From Anaerospora hongkongensis (lineage in GTDB: Bacteria > Bacillota > Negativicutes > Sporomusales > DSM-15969): a stretch of 64,000 nucleotides of DNA. Under the pieces are notes generated by a model. That model saw only the letters and a list, made by a program, of their open reading frames with translations, was not told the DNA's origin and did not search any database. The number at the start of each line of letters is the position of its first letter. Position 1 is the first letter of the stretch. Made by a program: the position numbers and the translations under genes. The DNA lies in contig NZ_SLUI01000014.1 in assembly GCF_004339805.1 (NCBI RefSeq), positions 62,001-126,000 of the forward strand. Direction: 5' to 3'. Shown here one piece after another: positions 35,568-43,467 of the stretch.

Positions 35568-36667
35568 AGATAGCCGCTTATGAACATGGCGGGAATTTGT
35601 ATCAGGCAGCACGTTCTAAAGGTGCTAATGTAGAGGCACTGCTTGATTTTAGCGCCAATATTAATCCGCTGGGCCTGGCTCCTGCGATTAAAGAAGCTAT
35701 TGGTGAGCATTTGCCAATGATAATCCATTATCCGGATGCACAGGCTGCAGCGCTGAAAGAGGCAATCAGCACCTATTACCGTGTGCCAGTGGAACAACTG
35801 ATTACAGGTAATGGAGCCGTTGAATTGCTTTATTTGCTGTGTCATATGCTTCGGCCAGAGCGGGTTGTGATTCCGGCACCGACGTTTAGTGAATATGAAC
35901 GGGCTGCTGTTGCTGCCGGGGCAAAGATCGATTATTGCTTGCTGCAGGAAGAAAACGGCTTTGCTTTTGACACAGCCAGCGTGCTGAAGGCTATGACTGC
36001 CAAGTCAGTTATCTTTCTGGGCAATCCTAATAACCCGACAGGCACAATGCTGACTCGCCCAGACATCATGACCATTCTGGCCGCGGCAGCTGAAGTGGAT
36101 AGTCTGGTAGTTGTTGATGAGTCTTTTATCGACTTTGTCGACAATGATGATGCGGTTACTTGCCGCTGGCTGGTAGAAAAATATCCGAATTTGGTAATTG
36201 TCCACTCGCTTACTAAATTTTACGCTATTCCCGGGCTGCGCCTGGGGTTTGCTATTGCTGATCCTCAGCTGATTCGCTTACTCCATGCTGGTAAAGATCC
36301 CTGGAATGTCAACTCACTGGCCCAGGCTGCCGGTGTTGCCGCCTTGGCCGATCGTGAATACAGGCAATTAAGCCGGGAGACTGTTGCGGCAGCGAAAACC
36401 ACATTATTTCAAGATTTGCAATCTATTGGCGGTATTAAGGCATATCCACCGTCAGTTAACTATATCCTTATCAATATAGCGGAAACGGGATTAACTGCCG
36501 GACAACTAAGAGGCTATTTATTTACACGCAATATACTGATCCGCGACTGCAGTAACTACCCGGGGCTGAATGGCTGTTTTATCCGGACGGCGGTAAAGCT
36601 GCCCGAACAAAATAGCAGGCTGGTGCAAGCACTTCAAGAAATTTTGGCAGGTGAAAAACATGACTAA
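35564..36667 (+). CDS. cobD: Threonine-phosphate decarboxylase
   Basis: A PLP enzyme that decarboxylates O-phospho-threonine to (R)-1-amino-2-propanol phosphate for CbiB. It resembles histidinol-phosphate aminotransferase: LDFSANINPLGLAPAI near residue 30, GNGAVELLYLLC at about 82-93, GNPNNPTGTM and the PLP lysine in HSLTKFYAIPGLRLGFA near 222. It has 367 residues and is overlapped by pduX before and the phosphatase gene after. The symbol follows the Salmonella usage. Confidence 0.92.
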   Translation: MKIAAYEHGGNLYQAARSKGANVEALLDFSANINPLGLAPAIKEAIGEHLPMIIHYPDAQAAALKEAISTYYRVPVEQLITGNGAVELLYLLCHMLRPERVVIPAPTFSEYERAAVAAGAKIDYCLLQEENGFAFDTASVLKAMTAKSVIFLGNPNNPTGTMLTRPDIMTILAAAAEVDSLVVVDESFIDFVDNDDAVTCRWLVEKYPNLVIVHSLTKFYAIPGLRLGFAIADPQLIRLLHAGKDPWNVNSLAQAAGVAALADREYRQLSRETVAAAKTTLFQDLQSIGGIKAYPPSVNYILINIAETGLTAGQLRGYLFTRNILIRDCSNYPGLNGCFIRTAVKLPEQNSRLVQALQEILAGEKHD

Positions 36668-37286
36668 AGTTATCTTGGTCCGACATGGGCAGACTCTGTG
36701 GAACCACGAAATGAAATATCAGGGGCATACCGATGTTGCACTGACTGAGGAGGGAATCCGGCAGGCTGAGCTGGTGGCGGTTCGTTTGGCGAATGAACCG
36801 GTAACCGCAGTTTATGCCAGTGACTTAAGCAGAGCCTTTGTCACCGCGGAGCACATTGCGGCTAAACATGGACTGACGGTTGCAAGTATTCCGGCACTGA
36901 GGGAGATTTGCTTTGGCGATTGGGAAGGACTGACTTATGACGGCATTGATGAACGCTGGCCCGGGTTATTGGAGAAGCTATACTCCTTTGCCGATGAGGT
37001 GGAAATACCCGGTGGCGAGTCGTTCCCAATTGTTAAGGAAAGGGCCTATACGGCTGTTTGTGAGCTTGTGAAAAAACACCCCGGCGAGACTATCGTTATT
37101 GTATCGCATGGCGGGACCATTCGCTCGATCATTTGTGCAGTCCTGAACCTTCATTTGAATCAGGTATGGAGTTTGAAGCAGGATAATACGGCAGTAAATA
37201 TTCTTGAATATTACGAAGACAGAGTCATGCTTGAGTTGTTTAACGATGCGTGCCATTTGCGGCATGCGAGTAATAAAAAAGAGTGA
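36660..37286 (+). CDS. cobC: Alpha-ribazole phosphatase-like histidine phosphatase
   Basis: A histidine phosphatase of about 208 residues that would remove the 5'-phosphate from alpha-ribazole phosphate or adenosylcobalamin phosphate. The catalytic start VRHGQTLWNHE with the phosphorylated histidine, then REICFGDWEGLTYD and the late SHGGTIRSI histidine, are intact. I chose ATG 36660 over GTG 36651, following AGGTG inside the end of cobD. As last gene of the operon before a terminator, the assignment rests on context as much as on sequence. Confidence 0.88.
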   Translation: MTKVILVRHGQTLWNHEMKYQGHTDVALTEEGIRQAELVAVRLANEPVTAVYASDLSRAFVTAEHIAAKHGLTVASIPALREICFGDWEGLTYDGIDERWPGLLEKLYSFADEVEIPGGESFPIVKERAYTAVCELVKKHPGETIVIVSHGGTIRSIICAVLNLHLNQVWSLKQDNTAVNILEYYEDRVMLELFNDACHLRHASNKKE

Positions 37287-37292
37287 AAGCGT

Positions 37293-37325
37293 ATCCGGCA
37301 GTTTAGAGCTGCCGGATTTTTTTAT
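37293..37325 (+). terminator. Intrinsic terminator of the cobalamin operon
   Basis: A perfect 9-base stem (37293-37301 with 37309-37317) is followed by a run of T. It closes the 17-gene cobalamin transcript. Confidence 0.9.
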
Positions 37326-37405
37326 TGTTAGTTATCTTCCTTTTGTCATGACGCGGTGAATTGACAAATATAACATAGAGAGGTGAGAGGGAGATGATAC
37401 GGTAA

Positions 37406-39124
37406 ATGAGACGGGGAGCTGTATTGAGAAGTGCCTGGGCAATAGCCCGCTCGTACTGGTTTTCGGAAGAGAAATGGTCAGCTTGGCTATTGCTAATCAG
37501 CGTTATTGGTCTGAATCTCGTGTTGGTATACATCACAGTACAGCTGAATCTCTGGCAGGGAGATTTTTATCAGGTAATTCAAAACTATAATCAGGCAGGC
37601 TTTGTAAAATCCATCCAGATCTACGCAGTGCTGGCTACCGTATTTATTGTCGTGAAAGGCTATCAGCTGTATGCCCGCATGCTGCTGCATAACCGCTGGC
37701 GTCGCTGGTTGACGGAGCGGTACTTGACAAAGTGGCTGCAAAAGAAAACCTATTACCGTCTCCAGTTGATGATGGGAAATGAAGCCGACAATCCGGATCA
37801 AAGAATTAGTGAAGACGTTGAATTGTTTGTCATGCTTACACTAAGACTTTCGGTAGATTTTTTGCAGGATGCGGTAACGATATTTTCTTTTGTGCTGATC
37901 TTGTGGAATTTATCCGGTGTGATAACGATCACCGCTGCCAATTACACGTTTGTTATATATGGGTATTTAGTATGGCTGGCTTTCGGCTATGCCATCATTG
38001 GCACGTATTGGACCTTGCAGACAGGGCGACCGCTGGTCAGGTTGGAATATGTCCAGCAGCGCTATGAAGCCGACTTCCGGTTCAGCTTGGTCCGGATACG
38101 CGAAAATGCAGAGAGTATCGCGCTGTATAATGGAGAGAATAAGGAAAGACAGAGTTGTCTCAGACATTTCAATTATATCGTCACGAATTTTATGCAGATA
38201 ATAGCGGTGCGAAAGCGGCTGATGTGGCTGACTACCGCCTATTCACAGGTTGCGGTCATCTTTTCGATTCTCGTTTCATCGCCGCGTTATTTTCTCGGAG
38301 AAATTCATTTAGGTCAAATGTTTCAGGTCGTAGATGCGTATCATCATGTGCAATCCGGATTTTCCTTTATTATTGACAGCTTTACCCGTCTGGCTCAATG
38401 GCGGGCTGTCGTTAACCGTCTTAATAACTTCCTTACCTATATGGAAACGGTACAATCGAAGAATCTCCAGCAAAGGGATATGGTTTACAAAGCTAACCGT
38501 AACTGTTTCTGTGCCGAGCGGGTTCAGGTTTTTCAGCCCGATGGGCACAATCTGGTGTCAGATCTGTTCCTCACCATTCGCCGGGGTGACCGGATTGTTA
38601 TTACAGGTCCTTCCGGGTGCGGCAAGAGTACCGTGCTGCGGACATTTGCTGGAATTTGGCCTTTTGCAGGCGGGGAGCTTCAATTGCCGGCGGAAGCTAA
38701 AATCATGTTTGTACCTCAAAAGTCCTATATGCCGATTGATACCTTGCGCGAAGTTCTGGTATATCCGGGCTTGGTGCAGCCTGTCAGCGACAGGGAACTG
38801 CAAGAAGTGCTTATTGCTTGCCGGTTAACGTATTTAACGGATAAACTGAATGACGTGCAAGACTGGGGACAGGTACTCTCCCTGGGAGAACAGCAGAGAA
38901 TTGCTTTCGCCCGGATGATTTTGCAAAAGCCGGACTGGTTATTTCTTGATGAGGCAACTTCCGCGCTGGACGAAGAGGCGGAACAAACCGTTTATGAATT
39001 GGTATGCAGAGTATTGGGGCAAACTGCCATTATCAGCGTCGGCCATCGGAAGACACTGTTAAAGTACCATACACAAAGACTGAGTCTGCAGGAGAAGGGG
39101 GGCTGGACATTAAATAAATGCTGA
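37406..39124 (+). CDS. SbmA/BacA-like (YddA-type) ABC transporter, fused permease and ATPase
   Basis: A 572-residue half transporter with an N-terminal membrane domain of about six helices in the SbmA/BacA family (LNLVLVYITVQLNLWQGDFYQVIQ region near 32-55) and a C-terminal ATPase: Walker A GPSGCGKSTVLRT at about 401, signature LSLGEQQRIAFARM, Walker B WLFLDEATSALDEE. Relatives take up B12, bleomycin and antimicrobial peptides (for example mycobacterial Rv1819c). Its place right after the cobalamin operon makes a corrinoid substrate attractive, but a terminator separates them and no riboswitch precedes it. Confidence 0.88.
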   Translation: MRRGAVLRSAWAIARSYWFSEEKWSAWLLLISVIGLNLVLVYITVQLNLWQGDFYQVIQNYNQAGFVKSIQIYAVLATVFIVVKGYQLYARMLLHNRWRRWLTERYLTKWLQKKTYYRLQLMMGNEADNPDQRISEDVELFVMLTLRLSVDFLQDAVTIFSFVLILWNLSGVITITAANYTFVIYGYLVWLAFGYAIIGTYWTLQTGRPLVRLEYVQQRYEADFRFSLVRIRENAESIALYNGENKERQSCLRHFNYIVTNFMQIIAVRKRLMWLTTAYSQVAVIFSILVSSPRYFLGEIHLGQMFQVVDAYHHVQSGFSFIIDSFTRLAQWRAVVNRLNNFLTYMETVQSKNLQQRDMVYKANRNCFCAERVQVFQPDGHNLVSDLFLTIRRGDRIVITGPSGCGKSTVLRTFAGIWPFAGGELQLPAEAKIMFVPQKSYMPIDTLREVLVYPGLVQPVSDRELQEVLIACRLTYLTDKLNDVQDWGQVLSLGEQQRIAFARMILQKPDWLFLDEATSALDEEAEQTVYELVCRVLGQTAIISVGHRKTLLKYHTQRLSLQEKGGWTLNKC

Positions 39125-39173
39125 TTAACGTTATGCTGTCCAATATGTAATTTAAAATTTAATTAAATTTTGC

Positions 39174-39203
39174 TTGTATTTGGGTCAGCTTACCGACTAT
39201 AAT
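39174..39203 (+). promoter_or_regulatory. Sigma-A type promoter candidate
   Basis: TTGTAT (39174-39179), an 18-base spacer and TATAAT (39198-39203), 44 bases before the small gene at 39247. Confidence 0.55.
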
Positions 39204-39246
39204 TTTGGTTATAGATAAATTAATGTTGCGAGGATACGAGGATACA

Positions 39247-39447
39247 ATGACGAAAACGTTTACTTTATATACAGACCAGTTAAAAAGAGTAATTGAACGT
39301 GTTGAAGAAAATGCGCGGACCAACCCGCTTGCCAATCAGGCAATAACCGTATTCGTGTCGGAAGATGACCCCTGTCTGCGCATGTTTCAAAAGATTGGTC
39401 ATGATTGGATTTACCTTGATGAGGAAGAGTTTTGTGAGACAAAGTAG
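39247..39447 (+). CDS. Small hypothetical protein
   Basis: A 66-residue soluble, acidic protein of unknown family. I chose ATG 39247, preceded by a GAGGAT site, over the longer frame from 39205, which would overlap the promoter. The sequence has a helical N-half (TDQLKRVIERVEENAR) and an acidic tail. It is monocistronic with a promoter and terminator of its own. Confidence 0.6.
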   Translation: MTKTFTLYTDQLKRVIERVEENARTNPLANQAITVFVSEDDPCLRMFQKIGHDWIYLDEEEFCETK

Positions 39448-39476
39448 TAAAGCGCTTACTGGATTTTGGCATAAAA

Positions 39477-39512
39477 AATAACCGGCTACGCAATAGCAGC
39501 CGGTTATTTGCT
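39477..39512. terminator. Bidirectional intrinsic terminator
   Basis: A perfect 11-base stem (39477-39487 with 39498-39508) lies between convergent genes, with an A-run to the left and ATTTG to the right. Confidence 0.8.
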
Positions 39513-39548
39513 TGTCAGGCTTATTGTGGAGATGGCGGCAGGCGGGGA

Positions 39549-40193
39549 TTATAAGCTGCGAACAGAGATAATATGCCATTCTCGATAAGAATCCCTTTCA
39601 AGATAAACCAAAAAGCGTTTACCGGTAGAATTCTTCGTCACTTGGACAGTAGCAGTATTGCTTGACTGGGAAATCACGGTAAAGGCATCATTGTATCGGC
39701 TGAAGCCATAATTAGCGGCCGATGCTTTTACTACATCTATCGGACTGCTGAGGTAGTGAGCATAGCCATAGCGGTCATTGTCGTAATTGCGGTAATTATC
39801 GCTGCGATAGTAGATGCGGCCATTTTCATACCAGCCCTGGTTTTCGTCTGCACTAGGCCAGCTGTATTTATGTTCATGCCAGCCATTATTGCGGTCTCGG
39901 TCCCGCCAGCTATCGCGGTCTCGATCTCTCCAAGTGTCACGGTCTTTGCGATCCTTAGACCATTCTTTTTCAGCAACCACTTTTTTCACTGACTTTTGTG
40001 TATCCTTATCAATCGAAGTGGTCTGTTCGGATTTCACATTAGGAGCGTAAGGATTTTCAGCTGCTAAGGCTTTGGCAACCGGCACTCCAGGTAAGGCAGC
40101 TCCCGTTAAAATAGCTGCGCCTGCTACGGCGGCGGCGTAACGTTTATACTTGCGGCGAAATTTACGTCTTGTTGATGATTTTTCCATTAGCAC
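39549..40193 (-). CDS. Exported Asp/Arg-rich repeat protein
   Basis: A 214-residue protein with a basic N-terminus and one hydrophobic export segment (VAGAAILTGAALPGVPVAKALA, here split at about 24-45) ending in an Ala-x-Ala-like cleavage site. The middle (about 83-103) is a charged tract of DRDTWRDRDRDSWRDRDR type, followed by a Tyr/Asn-rich stretch and a folded-looking C-terminal 70 residues. The start GTG 40193 is five bases after AGGAGG; ATG 40187 is the alternative. No family is recognised; an envelope-associated role is inferred. Confidence 0.65.
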   Translation of the reverse strand: MLMEKSSTRRKFRRKYKRYAAAVAGAAILTGAALPGVPVAKALAAENPYAPNVKSEQTTSIDKDTQKSVKKVVAEKEWSKDRKDRDTWRDRDRDSWRDRDRNNGWHEHKYSWPSADENQGWYENGRIYYRSDNYRNYDNDRYGYAHYLSSPIDVVKASAANYGFSRYNDAFTVISQSSNTATVQVTKNSTGKRFLVYLERDSYREWHIISVRSL

Positions 40194-40303
40194 TGTCGCC
40201 TCCTTTTTTTTTTAGTTTTTCATATTTGTGAAACCACAATCCCTGGTAAATAAAACTGTCTTTGATGGTAACTGGAATTTTTTAAAAAAATGCAACTGAA
40301 AAG

Positions 40304-40332
40304 TTGACTTATGTTATTTACGGGTGTATACT
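40304..40332 (+). promoter_or_regulatory. Strong sigma-A type promoter of the tRNA pair
   Basis: TTGACT (40304-40309), a 17-base spacer and TATACT (40327-40332), 34 bases before tRNA-Gln. Confidence 0.75.
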
Positions 40333-40366
40333 ATATCAGTAACAGCAAATCAAATTGCGATAACAT

Positions 40367-40443
40367 TGGGGAGTCGCCAAGCTGGTTAAGGCACCTGACT
40401 CTGACTCAGGTATACGTGGGTTCGAATCCTCCCTCCCCAGCCA
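40367..40443 (+). tRNA. tRNA-Gln (anticodon CTG)
   Basis: A 77-base cloverleaf with encoded CCA. The acceptor TGGGGAG pairs fully with CTCCCCA, and the anticodon stem CCTGA/TCAGG encloses CTCTGAC, giving anticodon CTG. The T stem is GTGGG against CCTCC, with a T-C mismatch at its second pair and a G-T pair, which is unusual. Confidence 0.88.
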
Positions 40444-40448
40444 TATAT

Positions 40449-40524
<76 letters not shown>

Positions 40525-40536
40525 GAAGAAACAAGG

Positions 40537-40575
40537 GCTTTCCGGACTTAGTTCCGGAAAGCTTTTCTACTTTTA
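40537..40575 (+). terminator. Intrinsic terminator after the tRNA pair
   Basis: A perfect 10-base stem (40537-40546 with 40553-40562) followed by TTTTCTACTTTT. Confidence 0.85.
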
Positions 40576-40602
40576 CAACAACCGTACAACAACGGGAGAA
40601 AG

Positions 40603-40651
40603 AAGACCCGTGAATATCGCCTCTTAATCGGTGATATTCACGGGTCTTTTA
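40603..40651. terminator. Long perfect hairpin at the integrase 3' end
   Basis: A 16-base perfect stem (40603-40618 with 40633-40648) with TTTT after it on the plus strand. It faces the leftward integrase gene and can end its transcript. Confidence 0.75.
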
Positions 40652-41884
40652 TGTTGGTTCTCCGGTTGTTGTAGGAAGATGGTGCAGGCTGATTTTCTTG
40701 ATTTTAAACTTGCGGGCTGCGGGGGTGCTGACCGGCACCAGGCAGGAAGGGAGGTTTCCCTCAAGGCGGCCGGCGATGTTTTCCTGACGTCCCGGCATAG
40801 CGTGAGTATAGGTGTCCATGGTCAAGGTAATGGAGGAGTGGCCCAGTCTATCCTGGACGTCGCGGGGATGTTCTCCCTGGGCGAAAAGACGGGAGGCATG
40901 ATCATGCCTTAGGTCATGGAAGCTAACGTGTGAAATACCCGCGGCCTTCACTAAACGGGAAAAGCGTCGCGTTAGTACACAAGGGTCTTGCAACGTGCCG
41001 AAGCGGGTTGGAAATACCAGATCGTGATCTTCCCAGGTTTTCGCTTTAAGTCGTATAGCGGCCTGGCGGATTTTATGCTTTTTTAGTTCGGCTGTCACTG
41101 TAGGCGGGATGGGGATAGTCCGGCGGCTTTTTTGTGATTTCGGTTCGGAGATTTTTGGTCCATCCCTCGTCGTGATAGCCGCCCGGCCAATAAATATGGT
41201 TTGGCGTTTAAAATCTATATCGCTCCACCGCAATCCCACCAGCTCGCCGCGACGAATACCAGTACCCCATTCTAAGAGGAGTGCAGGATACCAGAAGATA
41301 AAAGTCGGTGTAGACGCCGTCTCCAGCAAGGAAGTCCATTGCTCGTCGGTTAGGGGCACAACCTCTTTTTTCTTTTTCTTTGGGAGTGACACGGCTAAGG
41401 TCGGATCACGGTAAATTAATTCTTCTTTAAGAGCTTGGCGGAGGGCTGCACGTAATACGGCAAAAGAAAATTCGGCTAAGCGTGGTGATCCGCCATTGTC
41501 CAAGATATTGTTGATCATAGCTTGTATTTGCGTTGCTTGTAATTTGGATAATTTTGTAGTGCCAATAGAGGGAGTTAAGTGATTTCTGATGATATACTGG
41601 TAACCTTCCAAAGTGTTTTGACGAACTCTGGTGCGGGCATACACGTGTAACCATTTTTCCAGCCACTGAGCAATCGTAATTTTGTCGGCGTCAACATAAG
41701 CTAGTCCCTTATTTGTCTCCAGCAAAGCGGCCTTTTTCTCCTGTACCTCTGCTTTGGTTTTGCCATAAACAAATTTACGGACTAACTTGCCGGTACTTTC
41801 ATCCCGGCCAAGGGTTATGGCAGCTGTCCAAAGACCGTCTTTACGCCTACAGATTGTTCCTTCTCCATTGGCACGTTTGGCCAT
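40649..41884 (-). CDS. Tyrosine-type site-specific integrase
   Basis: A phage/ICE integrase of about 411 residues with an N-terminal AP2-like arm-binding part (NGEGTICRRKDGLWTAAITLG), a core-binding SAM-like domain and the catalytic domain. The conserved residues are visible: Arg in GTGIRRGELVGLRW, His-x2-Arg in FHDLRHDHASRLF, and GHSSITLTMDTYTH with the nucleophilic tyrosine. It points towards tRNA-Lys 125 bases away, the normal layout for an element inserted in a tRNA 3' end. I chose ATG 41884; GTG 41890 is the alternative. Confidence 0.95.
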   Translation of the reverse strand: MAKRANGEGTICRRKDGLWTAAITLGRDESTGKLVRKFVYGKTKAEVQEKKAALLETNKGLAYVDADKITIAQWLEKWLHVYARTRVRQNTLEGYQYIIRNHLTPSIGTTKLSKLQATQIQAMINNILDNGGSPRLAEFSFAVLRAALRQALKEELIYRDPTLAVSLPKKKKKEVVPLTDEQWTSLLETASTPTFIFWYPALLLEWGTGIRRGELVGLRWSDIDFKRQTIFIGRAAITTRDGPKISEPKSQKSRRTIPIPPTVTAELKKHKIRQAAIRLKAKTWEDHDLVFPTRFGTLQDPCVLTRRFSRLVKAAGISHVSFHDLRHDHASRLFAQGEHPRDVQDRLGHSSITLTMDTYTHAMPGRQENIAGRLEGNLPSCLVPVSTPAARKFKIKKISLHHLPTTTGEPT

Positions 41885-41908
41885 GTTCACACACCATCCT
41901 TTGTTTTC

Positions 41909-42529
41909 CTAGCTTTTTTCAGCAGCAAGCAGCTTGGCTCCCAACAGTATGTAAATGCTGCCGCAAACTTTGTTCATCACATTTGTCTTTTCACGCAGCA
42001 GCGTGGTGACCTTGGCGGAAAAGTAAACTACGAACAGCAGCCAGAGGGCACCGGTGACGATAAAGGTTAGGCCTAAGATTAAAAAGGGGATGATCCCGTA
42101 ACTGTTTTGCGGATCAATAAACTGCGGCAGGAACGAGAGAAAGAACAGTGCTACTTTGGGATTGAGTACATCGATAATTAACCCCTGCCAGAAGGTATCT
42201 TTAGGCGACATAGCCGCTTGTGATGGCGCAGTGGCCAGCGTATCTTTCGCCAGCAGCATGGTAAGGCCGAGATAGCCAAGGTAGACGGCGCCCGCTATTT
42301 TGACCATCATAAAAACCACTGCGGATTGTGCTAAAATAACGGATAAGCCGAGGGCGGCCAGTACGGTATGGACGACGCAGCCGGCACTGGTGCCGAGCAC
42401 CGAGTAAATCCCCGTCCTGCGACCCTGGGCAATGCTCCGGCTTAATACGTAAATCGTATCAGACCCCGGTGTCATATTCAGGATGATGGAAGCAGCCAGG
42501 AACATTTCATAATGAATGATGCCAAACAT
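41909..42529 (-). CDS. LysE/RhtB-family amino acid exporter
   Basis: A membrane protein of 206 residues with about five to six hydrophobic segments and the family start FLAASIILNMTPGSDTIYVLSRSI. The DVLNPKVALFFLSFLPQF segment near 118-135 is also typical. It uses a GGAGGG site. It lies between the integrase and the repressor, transcribed with the integrase and only about 24 bases before it, so it looks like passenger cargo on the element. Substrate not known; homoserine, threonine or lysine are typical for the family. Confidence 0.92.
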   Translation of the reverse strand: MFGIIHYEMFLAASIILNMTPGSDTIYVLSRSIAQGRRTGIYSVLGTSAGCVVHTVLAALGLSVILAQSAVVFMMVKIAGAVYLGYLGLTMLLAKDTLATAPSQAAMSPKDTFWQGLIIDVLNPKVALFFLSFLPQFIDPQNSYGIIPFLILGLTFIVTGALWLLFVVYFSAKVTTLLREKTNVMNKVCGSIYILLGAKLLAAEKS

Positions 42530-42576
42530 ACAAATCCCTCCGTAATGTAACCTTATTGAATGATGCGATTAGCACA

Positions 42577-42606
42577 GGCGGCCGCCACTTGGCCGCCTTT
42601 TTTTAT
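42577..42606 (+). terminator. Plus-strand intrinsic terminator
   Basis: GGCGGCC (42577-42583) pairs with GGCCGCC (42591-42597), followed by seven T. No plus-strand gene precedes it, so it may shield the LysE-integrase unit or be a leftover of a rearrangement. Confidence 0.6.
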
Positions 42607-42651
42607 TTCCGGCGTTTAGTGCCGGGATGCAGCATGTTTCGTATCCACCGG

Positions 42652-42999
42652 TCAACCAGGGACAACTTTGTCTTTGTCTTCGGCTTTTAGGGCAGCCACG
42701 ATCTTTTCGATAACAGCCCGCTCTGAAGGAGGCAGGGCGGCAATGTCTTTGGCCAGGTCGGTCACGTCGGCTGGCAAGGATAAGACGCCGGCATCAACGC
42801 CTAAGAGATGGTCGGTCGAGACTTTTAAGATGACGGCCAGACGGGCGAGTGTTTCGCCGTCCGGTTCGGTACGGCCGCGCTCCCAACCGGCGACAGTGGA
42901 CTGATTGCCTGCTCCGATGAGTTCGGCCAGGGTGGCCTGGGACATATAGAGGCGTTCGCGGGCAGCGCGCAGGCGCGCCCCAAGTTCGGTATTAGCCAT
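42652..42999 (-). CDS. XRE-family transcriptional repressor (CI-like)
   Basis: A 115-residue regulator with an N-terminal lambda-repressor-like helix-turn-helix (ARLRAARERLYMSQATLAEL region through NQSTVAGWERGRTEP, split over residues 5-47) and a short helical C-terminal tail. I chose ATG 42999; the frame extends to 43032. It is divergent from the xis-like gene, with back-to-back promoters and repeated ATTGYRAA sites between them, which is the layout of a lysogeny-type switch controlling the element. Confidence 0.88.
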   Translation of the reverse strand: MANTELGARLRAARERLYMSQATLAELIGAGNQSTVAGWERGRTEPDGETLARLAVILKVSTDHLLGVDAGVLSLPADVTDLAKDIAALPPSERAVIEKIVAALKAEDKDKVVPG

Positions 43000-43058
43000 T
43001 GTTATCACACACCCATTTACATTTATTTGCACACACTAAAAAAAGAACCGTTACCCAC

Positions 43059-43087
43059 ATTGTAAAGCGTACATTGCGAATTGTAAA
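43059..43087 (-). promoter_or_regulatory. Repressor promoter
   Basis: On the minus strand, TTTACA (43087-43082), a 17-base spacer and TACAAT (43064-43059). It points to the repressor gene. Confidence 0.6.
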
Positions 43088-43106
43088 TATAAAAGTGTTA
43101 AATGTA

Positions 43107-43135
43107 TTGCAAAAAGGAAAACATCGCCCTATAAT
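43107..43135 (+). promoter_or_regulatory. Promoter of the early element operon
   Basis: TTGCAA (43107-43112), a 17-base spacer and a consensus TATAAT (43130-43135), about 53 bases before the xis-like gene. Confidence 0.7.
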
Positions 43136-43187
43136 TATGACATAATGCAATATAAAAATTGCAAATTATTAATAGGGAGGGGTCTGG

Positions 43188-43409
43188 ATGAGTAGAGGTA
43201 AGCTGGTAGTAACGGTGAAGGAGTTTGCGGCGATGACCGGCATCGGTCAGAACCGGGTGCGGGAGTTTTGCTATTTGCCGGATTTTCCGGCGTCCAAGGA
43301 AGGCAATCGGTTTATTATTCATGTGGAGGCCGCCAATGAGTGGCTGCGGCGGCGGACCAGTGCCAAGACCGGAGTGGACACTGCCGGTTTGAAGCATATT
43401 CTGCCGTGA
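43188..43409 (+). CDS. Excisionase-like helix-turn-helix protein
   Basis: A 73-residue DNA-binding protein of the MerR/excisionase-like type: TVKEFAAMTGIGQNRVREFC as helix-turn-helix and a wing with FIIHVEAANEWLRRR. It has an AGGGAGGGG site before its ATG. As first gene rightward of the divergent repressor it may act as Xis/Cro; a direct role in excision is inferred from position and size. Confidence 0.7.
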   Translation: MSRGKLVVTVKEFAAMTGIGQNRVREFCYLPDFPASKEGNRFIIHVEAANEWLRRRTSAKTGVDTAGLKHILP

Positions 43410-43467
43410 TGCTGCACTGGAGCATTGGGATTATCCTGGTGTTTTACCGGTGGAAGTGGGCGGGGCC

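Larger units (their letters stand above)
43059..43165. promoter_or_regulatory. Operator cluster, five ATTGYRAA repeats
   Basis: Copies of ATTGYRAA in the same orientation lie at 43059, 43073, 43080, 43106 and 43158, covering the -35/-10 elements of both divergent promoters. They are candidate binding sites of the XRE repressor. Confidence 0.5.

Noticed and set aside
38334..38828. 164-codon frame within the ABC transporter gene
   Set aside because: It is a shadow of the transporter coding frame, which has all ATPase motifs.
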